This document shows positions 35,271 through 41,755 of a DNA stretch of 64,000 bases, piece after piece. The notes beneath the pieces are model-generated. The model was not told where the DNA came from. It searched no databases and worked only from the letters and a program-made list of their open reading frames with translations. A program made the position numbers and the translations under genes. Location of the stretch: the NCBI RefSeq assembly GCF_042676045.1, contig NZ_JBHTJV010000009.1, positions 248,001 to 312,000 on the forward strand, given 5' to 3'. Every line of letters begins with the position of its first letter. Positions within the stretch are counted from its first letter, which is position 1. The stretch comes from Pseudahrensia aquimaris (GTDB lineage: Bacteria; Pseudomonadota; Alphaproteobacteria; Rhizobiales; Rhizobiaceae).

Positions 35271-35340
35271 AGGAATACCCCGAAAAACAGATTTGGCTGC
35301 TTATTCACCTGCAAGTGTCGCAAGGCAAGCGGTGCGGCAC

Positions 35341-35364
35341 TCACAATTACGCAAGCGATTGTGA
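35341..35364. promoter_or_regulatory. Dyad between glpK and ynjB
   Basis: TCACAAT (35341-35347), ten bases and ATTGTGA (35358-35364) form a perfect inverted repeat starting six bases past the glpK stop and 71 bases before the ynjB start. It may be a weak terminator of glpK or an operator for the ynj operon. No T-run follows. Confidence 0.4.
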
Positions 35365-35370
35365 ACGCAA

Positions 35371-36867
35371 CTAGGCTTGAGGCTTCGACAGAGTGCGCTT
35401 GACCGCATCTTTCCATCCGGCATACCGCGCTGAGCGGGAGGCTTCATCCATCTGCGGCTCGAAGCGCTTCTCCCGCGCCCACGTCTCGGCAAAACCGTCC
35501 TGGTCGGGCCATACGCCAGCCCGGGAACCTGCAAGCCAAGCCGCGCCGAGGGCGGTGGTTTCCAATATCGTCGGGCGGTCTACGGGAGCTGCCAGAATGT
35601 CAGCCAGATATTGCATCGTCCAATCGCTCGCCACCATGCCGCCATCCACGCGCAGGATCGTCTCGTCGGAAGCATCCGCCCAATCGGCTTTCATAGCGTC
35701 CAACAAATCTCTCGTCTGATAGCAGACCGCTTGAAGCGCCGCGCGGGCAAATTCGTTGGGTCCGGTGTTGCGCGTCATGCCGAAGATTGCGCCCCGCGCA
35801 TCCGCGTCCCAATAGGGTGCGCCAAGGCCGGTAAATGCTGGCACCAGAATGACCTCTTGTTCATCGTCCGCAGCCTGCGCCATCGCGCCGGATTGTCCTG
35901 CATCGTCGATGATTTTCAGCCCATCCCGCAACCATTGCACCGTTGCGCCTGCCATGAAAATCGAACCTTCCAGCGCGTAGGTCGTCTTGCCATTGAGCCG
36001 ATAGGCGATGGTGGTGAGCATCTTGTTTTTCGAGGTGACCTTGTCACTGCCCGTGTTCAGCAGCGCGAAACATCCTGTCCCGTAGGTGGATTTGAGCATT
36101 CCCGGTTTAAAGCAGGCATTACCAATTGTTGCCGCTTGCTGGTCACCCGCCACGCCCAGGACAGGAATTTCCGCACCCAGATGCTCTTTGTCGATAATCC
36201 CGAAGTCGGCAGCACAGTCGAGCACTTCCGGCAGCATGGATTGGGGAACGTCAAGCATATCCAGCATGAAATCGTCCCATCTATTCTCGCCGATATTATA
36301 CATCAGCGTGCGAGCAGCGTTGGTGGCGTCGGTGACGTGCCGTTTGCCGCCCGTCAGCCGCCAGATCAGGAATGTGTCGATGGTGCCAAACATTAGATCG
36401 CCCGCTTGCGCGCGTTCGCGGGCACCATCAACGTTCTCCAAAAGCCAGCGGACTTTTGTGCCGGAAAAATACGGGTCGAGCAGCAACCCTGTCCGTGCCG
36501 TCACCTCGTTCTCCACGCCCGTTATTTTAGTTTGAGCGCAGAATTCCGACGTGCGCCTGTCTTGCCAAACAATTGCGTTATGGATCGCTTTGCCTGTCTT
36601 GCAGTCCCAAACAACGGTCGTTTCGCGCTGGTTGGTGATGCCGATAGCGGCGATGTCTTTTGGCTCAAGCCCTGCCTTGGCGATGGCCTCTCGACAAACG
36701 GCGATCACGCCTTCCCAGATCTCTTCAACATCGTGTTCTACCCAGCCGGACTTTGGAAAATGTTGAGAGAATTCGCGCTGCGCTATGGCGGCGATGGTTT
36801 GGTCGGCGTTGAACACAATGGCCCGCGATGATGTCGTGCCCTGATCGATGGCGAGAATGGCGCCCAT
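35371..36867 (-). CDS. glpK: Glycerol kinase
   Basis: GlpK phosphorylates glycerol with ATP to sn-glycerol-3-phosphate. The 498-residue protein has the FGGY-kinase phosphate loop AIDQGTTSSRAIVF, the glycerol-binding region WVEHDVEEIW and ITNQRETTVVWD, and AIVWQDRRT. Later motifs are DPYFSGTKVRWLLENV, GVAGDQQAA, the FGGY-type signature around STYGTGCFALLNTG and LRVDGGMVASDWTMQYLADI. GGAG precedes the ATG with a 6-base spacer. No glpF or glpD lies next to it; the ugp importer 17 kb away supplies glycerol-3-phosphate by a separate route. Confidence 0.96.
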   Translation of the reverse strand: MGAILAIDQGTTSSRAIVFNADQTIAAIAQREFSQHFPKSGWVEHDVEEIWEGVIAVCREAIAKAGLEPKDIAAIGITNQRETTVVWDCKTGKAIHNAIVWQDRRTSEFCAQTKITGVENEVTARTGLLLDPYFSGTKVRWLLENVDGARERAQAGDLMFGTIDTFLIWRLTGGKRHVTDATNAARTLMYNIGENRWDDFMLDMLDVPQSMLPEVLDCAADFGIIDKEHLGAEIPVLGVAGDQQAATIGNACFKPGMLKSTYGTGCFALLNTGSDKVTSKNKMLTTIAYRLNGKTTYALEGSIFMAGATVQWLRDGLKIIDDAGQSGAMAQAADDEQEVILVPAFTGLGAPYWDADARGAIFGMTRNTGPNEFARAALQAVCYQTRDLLDAMKADWADASDETILRVDGGMVASDWTMQYLADILAAPVDRPTILETTALGAAWLAGSRAGVWPDQDGFAETWAREKRFEPQMDEASRSARYAGWKDAVKRTLSKPQA

Positions 36868-36948
36868 GACAAACTCCGGTGAAACACAAGTTCAGTTAGA
36901 TCGACAAGCACCATAGGCAAAGCAGTTCGCTTCGCCTAGATAAGAGCC

Positions 36949-37719
36949 ATGAAACCACCTGCTGAAACATCGCAAGACATGGACGGCCGCAAAACGCTGG
37001 TACTTACCGGCGCGAGCCGTGGCATTGGCCACGCTGCCGTGCGCCGGTTTTCCGCAGAGGGTTGGCGGGTGCTCACGCTGTCGCGCCAACCGTTTGATGC
37101 CAACTGTCCGTGGCCTGAAGGCGCGGCCAACCATGTGCAGGTCGATCTGGCGGATGCTGACAGTCTGGGCCTTGCGGTAGCGGATATCAAAGAGCGGCTG
37201 CAGGACGAGGGCGGCAAGCTGCACGCGCTGGTCAACAATGCTGGCATTTCGCCCAAACTGGATGGCGGCAAGCGGCCCAACACGATCAAGACGCCGATGC
37301 AGGTCTGGCGGCAGGTGTTTCAGGTGAATTTCTTTGCGCCAATCTTGCTGGCGCGGGGCCTGCTGGAAGAATTGCAGGAAGCCAAAGGCTCCATCGTCAA
37401 CATCACGTCCATCGCCGGCGGTCGGGTTCACCCCTTTGCGGGCAGCGCCTATGCCACATCAAAAGCCGCACTGGCCTCGCTGACCCGCGAAATGGCGGCG
37501 GATTTCGGCCCGCTCGGTATTCGCGTCAACGCCATCGCACCGGGCGAAATTGATACCTCTATATTGTCCCCTGGCACGGAGGGTTTGATACAAGACATCC
37601 CGCTGGCGCGGCTGGGCAGCACGATGGAAGTGGCGGATGCGGTCTTTTATCTGTGCTCCGATCAGGCCAGCTATGTGAACGGCGCCGAACTTCACGTGAA
37701 CGGCGGCCAGCACGTCTGA
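36949..37719 (+). CDS. SDR-family oxidoreductase
   Basis: This 256-residue short-chain dehydrogenase has TGASRGIGHA for cofactor binding, VQVDLADADSL, ALVNNAGISP, the catalytic serine in VNITSIAG and the Y-x3-K in YATSKAAL. PGEIDTSILSPGTE and HVNGGQHV are standard near the end. The leucine-rich region LTLSRQPF after strand two suggests NADP(H). The substrate is unknown. Its stop shares one base with the mutM start (TGATG), so the two are co-translated. Confidence 0.9.
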   Translation: MKPPAETSQDMDGRKTLVLTGASRGIGHAAVRRFSAEGWRVLTLSRQPFDANCPWPEGAANHVQVDLADADSLGLAVADIKERLQDEGGKLHALVNNAGISPKLDGGKRPNTIKTPMQVWRQVFQVNFFAPILLARGLLEELQEAKGSIVNITSIAGGRVHPFAGSAYATSKAALASLTREMAADFGPLGIRVNAIAPGEIDTSILSPGTEGLIQDIPLARLGSTMEVADAVFYLCSDQASYVNGAELHVNGGQHV

Positions 37720-38609
37720 TGCCTGAACTGCCGGAAGTAGAGACCGTCCGCCGCGGCCTTGCGCCTGTGATGGAAGGCGCAACGGTCGAACGGCTGGAAC
37801 TGCGCCGCCCCGATCTGCGGTTTCCTTTTGCCCCCGATTTCGAACGCATCGTGTCCGGCAGCCAGATCGTCTCGATGGGCCGCCGGGCCAAATATCTGCT
37901 GGCAGACTTGGCCAGCGGCGATGTCATTATAATGCATCTGGGCATGTCCGGCTCGTTTAGAACCGAACAAGATGATGGTGAAACCATCCCCGGCACGTTT
38001 CATCACGAGCGGTCGCGGTTGGAAGCCCATGACCATGTTGTTTTCCATCTTAAAGAGGCATCCGGCGGCACGGCGCGAGTGATCTACAACGACCCCCGCC
38101 GTTTCGGTTTCATGCTTATGACGCGCCGCGATGCGCTGGATGAACACCCGACGTTTAAGGGCATGGGCGTGGAGCCTGTCGGCAACGCGCTCAGCGCCAA
38201 CATTCTGGCTGCTCAAATGGCTGGTAAGAAAGCGCCTCTGAAAGCCGCTTTGCTCGATCAACGGGTTATCGCTGGACTGGGCAATATATATGTGTGCGAA
38301 GCTCTGTGGCGGGCGAAACTCTCACCCAAGCGCGAAGCGCGGACGCTGGTGACCAAAAATGGTCGTCCGACCGAACGGCTGGAACGGCTGACTGTTCATA
38401 TAAGAGAAGTCATCGCTTCGGCCATCGAGGCAGGAGGCTCATCGCTGCGCGATCATGCCCAGACAGATGGCTCGCTCGGTTATTTCCAACACACGTTCAA
38501 CGCCTATGACCGCGAAGGCCAGCCCTGCGCCCACGGATGCGGCAGCAACATCAAGCGCATTGTTCAATCGGGGCGATCGACATTCTATTGTGGAGCTTGC
38601 CAAAGGTGA
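37719..38609 (+). CDS. mutM: Formamidopyrimidine-DNA glycosylase
   Basis: MutM (Fpg) removes oxidised purines such as 8-oxoguanine and nicks the DNA. The 296-residue protein begins PELPEVETVRRGL after the initiator Met; the N-terminal proline is the catalytic nucleophile and Glu3 assists. VIYNDPRRFG, the helix-two-turn-helix region LDQRVIAGLGNIYVCEALW and the C-terminal zinc finger (PCAHGC with FYCGACQ) complete the family pattern. The start overlaps the SDR stop by one base. mutM next to an enoyl-CoA hydratase gene and rpsT is a usual Hyphomicrobiales arrangement. Confidence 0.97.
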   Translation: MPELPEVETVRRGLAPVMEGATVERLELRRPDLRFPFAPDFERIVSGSQIVSMGRRAKYLLADLASGDVIIMHLGMSGSFRTEQDDGETIPGTFHHERSRLEAHDHVVFHLKEASGGTARVIYNDPRRFGFMLMTRRDALDEHPTFKGMGVEPVGNALSANILAAQMAGKKAPLKAALLDQRVIAGLGNIYVCEALWRAKLSPKREARTLVTKNGRPTERLERLTVHIREVIASAIEAGGSSLRDHAQTDGSLGYFQHTFNAYDREGQPCAHGCGSNIKRIVQSGRSTFYCGACQR

Positions 38610-38611
38610 CG

Positions 38612-38851
38612 ATGCACCGACGCTCGAAGGAACTCGGTACGGTTGTGCGCTCCATTAATGAGGACGGTGGCGCGCTGTGTGTCGATCTGTTCCAACGATC
38701 TGACGGCACTTTCGGTTATGAGGAATATCGCCACGATGTTGAAACGGGCGAGGGCTGGTTTCCCATCGGCTTTTATTACGAGACAAAGTTTGAAACACTT
38801 GATGCTGCTTTGGAGGCTGCCCACGCTTCCGTAAAATGGCTGCACAGATGA
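38612..38851 (+). CDS. Small hypothetical protein
   Basis: The 79-residue reading frame starts at the ATG at 38612, two bases after the mutM stop and preceded by AAAGG. The product (EDGGALCVDLFQRSDGTFGYEEYRHDVETGEGWFPIGFY, then ALEAAHASVKWL) looks like a small folded alpha/beta protein with several aromatic residues. I do not recognise the family. Position and codon use support a real gene co-transcribed with mutM. Confidence 0.65.
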   Translation: MHRRSKELGTVVRSINEDGGALCVDLFQRSDGTFGYEEYRHDVETGEGWFPIGFYYETKFETLDAALEAAHASVKWLHR

Positions 38852-38861
38852 AAGGCTTCCC

Positions 38862-39635
38862 ATGCCCTACGACATGATCAAAGTGGATACCAACGGAGCC
38901 GTCGGCGTTATCACGCTGAACCGCCCCAAGGCTCTCAATGCGCTCAATACGCAAACCATGAATGAGGTCGTGGCCGCTGCGCAGGCTTTCGACAGCGATG
39001 GCAAGGTTGGCTGCATCGTGCTGACCGGATCGGAAAAGGCATTTGCCGCCGGTGCTGACATTAAGGAAATGCAGCCCCTCTCCTATATGGATGCCTGGAG
39101 CCAGGATTTCTTCGCCGGATGGGACGCGCTCACCCGCATTCGCAAGCCGATCATCGCTGCCGTCTCCGGCTATGCGCTTGGCGGTGGCTGTGAACTGGCA
39201 ATGATCTGCGATTTCATCATCGCGTCGGAGAGCGCCAAATTCGGCCAGCCGGAAATCACGCTCGGTGTGATGCCCGGCATGGGCGGCTCGCAGCGCCTGA
39301 CCCGTTTTGTTGGCAAGTCCAAATCCATGGATATGTGCCTGACAGGCCGGATGATGGATGCTGAAGAAGCCGAACGATCTGGCTTGGTCTCGCGCGTCGT
39401 GCCGGTGTCGGACCTGATGGAGGTGACGCTGGAAGTCGCAGCCAAGATCGCGCAATTCTCTCAACCCGCTGTTGCCATGACCAAGGAGAGCGTCAACCGC
39501 TCCTATGAAATGACAATGGCCGAGGGCGTGCGCTTCGAGCGGCGCCTGTTCCATTCGCTGTTTGCCACGGAAGATCAGGATGAGGGCATGAAGGCATTCG
39601 TTGAAAAGCGCTCTGCCCAGTTCAAAAACCGTTAG
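38862..39635 (+). CDS. Enoyl-CoA hydratase
   Basis: The 257-residue crotonase-family enzyme hydrates trans-2-enoyl-CoA in fatty-acid beta-oxidation. Residues forming the oxyanion hole are in EKAFAAGADIKEM and ALGGGCELAM, and the two catalytic glutamates are expected in GGGCELAMICD and GQPEITLGVMPGMGGSQRL. VGVITLNRPKALNALN is the usual N-terminal strand. It closely resembles the short-chain enoyl-CoA hydratase type. A stem-loop lies after the stop, although that hairpin appears to belong to the rpsT leader. Confidence 0.93.
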   Translation: MPYDMIKVDTNGAVGVITLNRPKALNALNTQTMNEVVAAAQAFDSDGKVGCIVLTGSEKAFAAGADIKEMQPLSYMDAWSQDFFAGWDALTRIRKPIIAAVSGYALGGGCELAMICDFIIASESAKFGQPEITLGVMPGMGGSQRLTRFVGKSKSMDMCLTGRMMDAEEAERSGLVSRVVPVSDLMEVTLEVAAKIAQFSQPAVAMTKESVNRSYEMTMAEGVRFERRLFHSLFATEDQDEGMKAFVEKRSAQFKNR

Positions 39636-39655
39636 AGCCACCAAGAACGGCGCTG

Positions 39656-39684
39656 TTGACGGGTTGCAGACTTGGCCCTATAGC
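39656..39684 (+). promoter_or_regulatory. rpsT promoter
   Basis: TTGACG (39656-39661) and TATAGC (39679-39684) with a 17-base spacer make a strong sigma-70-type promoter upstream of rpsT. Transcription would begin near 39691, giving a leader of about 150 bases. Confidence 0.65.
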
Positions 39685-39695
39685 ACACCGCGAAA

Positions 39696-39727
39696 GCGGC
39701 TTTGTAGAAAAGCCGCCGCTTTTGTTT
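39696..39727 (+). terminator. Terminator-like hairpin in the rpsT leader
   Basis: GCGGCTTT (39696-39703) pairs with AAAGCCGC (39709-39716) and is followed by CGCTTTTGTTT. It lies after the proposed rpsT promoter, so besides ending transcripts from the enoyl-CoA hydratase gene it may attenuate rpsT. Confidence 0.6.
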
Positions 39728-39841
39728 GGGCATATGGCTTTTTTGAAGGCCAGAAGCGCAAACGACCCTTACAAATTGAAGAGTGTCCCGGCCCATAATT
39801 GTGGGATCGCACGCACCGAACGAATCGAAAGAAAACTTATT

Positions 39842-40102
39842 ATGGCCAACACACCATCAGCGAAGAAAGCGACCCGCAAAATCGCCCGTCGCACCGCAGT
39901 CAACAAATCACGCCGCACGAACATGCGCTCCAATCTTCGCAGCCTTGAAGAAGCGATTGCCGCAGGCGACAAGGCGGTTGCCGCTGAGCAGTTCCGCAAG
40001 GTCCAGCCGGTCGTAATGAAGTCGGCCTCCAAAGGCATCATTCACAAGAACACAGCGGCGCGGAAAATCTCCCGCCTGTCTGCTCGCATCAAGGCCCTGT
40101 AG
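39842..40102 (+). CDS. rpsT: Small ribosomal subunit protein bS20
   Basis: bS20 is a lysine/arginine-rich protein that binds 16S rRNA early in 30S assembly. The 86-residue product starts MANTPSAKKATRKIARRTAVN and ends with GIIHKNTAARKISRLSARIKAL, both highly conserved. No strong Shine-Dalgarno sequence precedes the ATG (the upstream bases are GAAAGAAAACTTATT), which is common for this gene. A clear terminator follows at 40164. Confidence 0.97.
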   Translation: MANTPSAKKATRKIARRTAVNKSRRTNMRSNLRSLEEAIAAGDKAVAAEQFRKVQPVVMKSASKGIIHKNTAARKISRLSARIKAL

Positions 40103-40163
40103 GCCAAACACAAGATTGGGCGGAACGGCGAGAAGCCGCCGTCCCATACTGCATAACACTTTG

Positions 40164-40196
40164 AACCCGACCGAGCACCGCTCGTGTCGGGTTTTT
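40164..40196 (+). terminator. Terminator of rpsT
   Basis: AACCCGAC (40164-40171) pairs with GTCGGGTT (40186-40193), with an inner CGAGC/GCTCG stem, followed by a short run of T. This is a typical intrinsic terminator 62 bases after the rpsT stop. Confidence 0.9.
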
Positions 40197-40400
40197 CGTT
40201 TGGAGCGAAATTTTGGGGAGCCTGTTTCGCGTAAAGGTTCATAATGGGACTCAATGCAACCGGATTCACAACGAGTTTTGGGTAATTATGTTACCCATCG
40301 GCATGACAGAATTTTCTTATATTTATCAGAGGTTTATACTGCGGACATTTTGAGTGCAGTGCAGCGAAGGTGAGTCTCGCTGCCCTAATTGCGAGTCAAT

Positions 40401-40424
40401 AGAGTCTGCGCGAGATTCTTTTTT
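40401..40424 (+). terminator. Terminator of the candidate small RNA
   Basis: AGAGTC (40401-40406) pairs with GATTCT (40414-40419), one G-T pair included, around a 7-base loop, followed by six T. It needs a transcript entering from the left, which rpsT with its own terminator does not readily supply. Confidence 0.5.
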
Positions 40425-40466
40425 CCAATTGTGATCTGCCGGTGATTTTAAGCGAGTCAATTTTCA

Positions 40467-40507
40467 ATCGGCTTGATTCCACAAGCTTTTTGCCGATCAA
40501 TTTTTTT
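40467..40507 (+). terminator. Second terminator-like hairpin before the rhodanese leader
   Basis: ATCGGC (40467-40472) pairs with GCCGAT (40492-40497), followed by CAATTTTTTT. Inside, GCTTG (40471-40475) can instead pair with CAAGC (40482-40486), itself followed by five T. Confidence 0.55.
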
Positions 40508-40569
40508 CAGTCACACGGGCGGATTCAGGGCCCGAAATCGGTGGTTTCTAAAATGTTAACGAATCGTCC

Positions 40570-40598
40570 TTGTGACCCCCAAACCCCCTGTGTATGTT
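40570..40598 (+). promoter_or_regulatory. Promoter of the rhodanese transcript
   Basis: TTGTGA (40570-40575) and TATGTT (40593-40598) are separated by exactly 17 bases, the spacer being very C-rich. Transcription would start at about 40604-40606, 320 bases before the rhodanese start codon. Confidence 0.5.
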
Positions 40599-40605
40599 GG
40601 CCTCC

Positions 40606-40925
40606 GAGGTGGAAGACAGACCTGTTAAGCACCCCGCACACGAAGATGTTTTACGGTAAGAAAATCGGCAACAAGTCGGTGCACCAGAAACTATCGTGCG
40701 GGAGGGGGCAAGGCGCGGTTTCTCTTCAGGCCGGATGGTTTTCAGGTGCGTCTAGTGTGCCTTTGTGCTGTTCGGTCTTAAAATAGCGGTCAATTGCCAA
40801 TCCGGCACAACCATCGTTTGCCTCACCGCTCACCGCAGTATCATGCTGTGGCAAGGGGGCTTTATAAATTGGAACAACGGTCGATGCGCAAAACCTCCGT
40901 TTTGCGCAAACGGGAGAGTTTTAAC
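40606..40925 (+). other. Long structured 5' leader of the rhodanese gene
   Basis: These 320 bases between the proposed start site and the rhodanese ATG hold no credible gene. A long-range stem CCCGCAC (40633-40639) with GTGCGGG (40696-40702) frames the first half. The last 40 bases hold a two-state hairpin that includes the ribosome binding site. I could not match the leader to a known riboswitch class. Confidence 0.4.
40886..40916 (+). promoter_or_regulatory. Two mutually exclusive hairpins over the rhodanese ribosome binding site
   Basis: State 1: GCGCAAAAC (40886-40894) pairs with GTTTTGCGC (40899-40907), loop CTCC, leaving the ribosome binding site GGGAG (40912-40916) free. State 2: CTCC (40895-40898) pairs with GGAG (40913-40916) and GTTT (40899-40902) with AAAC (40908-40911), hiding that site. 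The ATG is nine bases further on. This is the layout of a translational switch. Confidence 0.5.
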
Positions 40926-41354
40926 ATGGCCTATGCTGGCGACATTTCACCAACCCAAGCATGGGAAATGCTTGTTGGAGAAAAAGCCAGGACGGTTCTT
41001 GTGGACGTTCGTACCCGGCCCGAGTGGGGCTTTGTGGGCATCCCGCTTCTGCAGCAGGACATGCGAGCGCCTGTCTTGGAAGAATGGTCGTTCTATCCCG
41101 ACATGAGCCTGAACACGGCTTTCGTTCCACACGTGATACAGCGTTTGGAAGACGAGGGTTTGGGCAAAGACACGAATTTGCTGTTCCTGTGCCGCTCCGG
41201 CGTGCGCAGCGCTGCGGCGGCTCACGCTTTGACGAGCGAGGGTTACAGCAATTGTTACAACATTATCGGCGGTTTTGAGGGTGATCCCGATGGCGAAGGC
41301 CATCGCGGCACTGTCAGCGGCTGGAAAGTAGAGGGCTTGCCTTGGCGACAATAG
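40926..41354 (+). CDS. Rhodanese-like domain protein
   Basis: The 142-residue protein is a single rhodanese domain. DVRTRPEWGFVGIP is the CH2A-like start, and LLFLCRSGVRSAAAAHAL is the active-site loop, with the cysteine that carries a persulfide and a six-residue CRSGVR loop. It ends with GFEGDPDGEGHRGTVSGWKVEGLPWRQ, a tail common in alphaproteobacterial single-domain rhodaneses. It probably handles sulfane sulfur in the cytoplasm. GGGAG lies nine bases before the ATG and is part of a two-state hairpin. Confidence 0.92.
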   Translation: MAYAGDISPTQAWEMLVGEKARTVLVDVRTRPEWGFVGIPLLQQDMRAPVLEEWSFYPDMSLNTAFVPHVIQRLEDEGLGKDTNLLFLCRSGVRSAAAAHALTSEGYSNCYNIIGGFEGDPDGEGHRGTVSGWKVEGLPWRQ

Positions 41355-41755
41355 GGCGGCCATGCGTAAACGATCTTCAGAAAAGGAAGATCACTTCAAG
41401 AGTGCGATACTGCGCTCCGATCAAGGGTTCGAGGCGCGCGGAGAAAAGCGCAGCAACGAGCTGAACAGAAATCAAAGCCTTCCGCGCAAGACGGAAGCGA
41501 TCAACAAACCGGCGCAAGACCGGGCCGAACAGGAGGATGACGATGACCACCGCGAAGACGATTGCAACCGAAACGATTTTTCCAATGAACAAATTTTCTA
41601 CAAACGAAACGACGCCGACCTACACAACAGAAGGCATCATGCACGAGTAAGGCAATCAAGACTCGCCTGACCAATAGGCATCAGAATTCAAAGCTCCGGT
41701 CGTTTTAGAAAAACACCGGATCGACATTCCTGACTTGATTGCGGATACTCAAAAA
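41355..41755. other. Gap upstream of dnaA
   Basis: This 401-base stretch separates the rhodanese and dnaA genes. It holds a perfect GATCTTC/GAAGATC hairpin (41372-41378 with 41386-41392), possibly ending rhodanese transcripts, and a minus-strand frame for a small membrane protein (41377-41592). The dnaA promoter should lie in the last 100 bases, but I saw no convincing -35/-10 pair and no perfect DnaA box. Confidence 0.35.
41377..41592 (-). CDS. Possible small membrane protein
   Basis: The minus-strand frame gives 71 residues with a strong membrane segment near the start (VSVAIVFAVVIVILLFGPVL), followed at once by an arginine-rich stretch (RRFVDRFRLARK), a good positive-inside pattern. Codon use resembles neighbouring genes. 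Against it: the only start is a TTG at 41592 without a ribosome binding site, an in-frame TAG lies ten codons before it, and no family is recognised. It may be a real orphan, a truncated gene or chance. Confidence 0.3.
   Translation of the reverse strand: MFIGKIVSVAIVFAVVIVILLFGPVLRRFVDRFRLARKALISVQLVAALFSARLEPLIGAQYRTLEVIFLF

Larger units (their letters stand above)
40197..40569 (+). other. Intergenic stretch with a candidate small RNA
   Basis: No ORF is credible here. From left to right: an inverted repeat GGGTAA-TTATG-TTACCC (40280-40296), a TATACT box (40335-40340) with only a weak -35 partner, and a stem CTCGC (40376-40380) with GCGAG (40391-40395). Then comes a terminator-like AGAGTC/GATTCT hairpin with a T-run (40401-40424), and a further hairpin at 40467-40507. 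The arrangement would fit a transcript of about 80 bases from 40347 to 40424, with an operator upstream. I found no perfect DnaA box. Confidence 0.35.

Noticed and set aside
41362..41670. A 102-codon plus-strand frame before dnaA
   Set aside because: The product is very rich in charged residues with no fold-like pattern, as expected for the antisense of a hydrophobic segment.
40197..41755. Possible replication origin next to dnaA
   Set aside because: No cluster of DnaA boxes (TTATCCACA or close) was found; in related bacteria the origin lies elsewhere, often near hemE.
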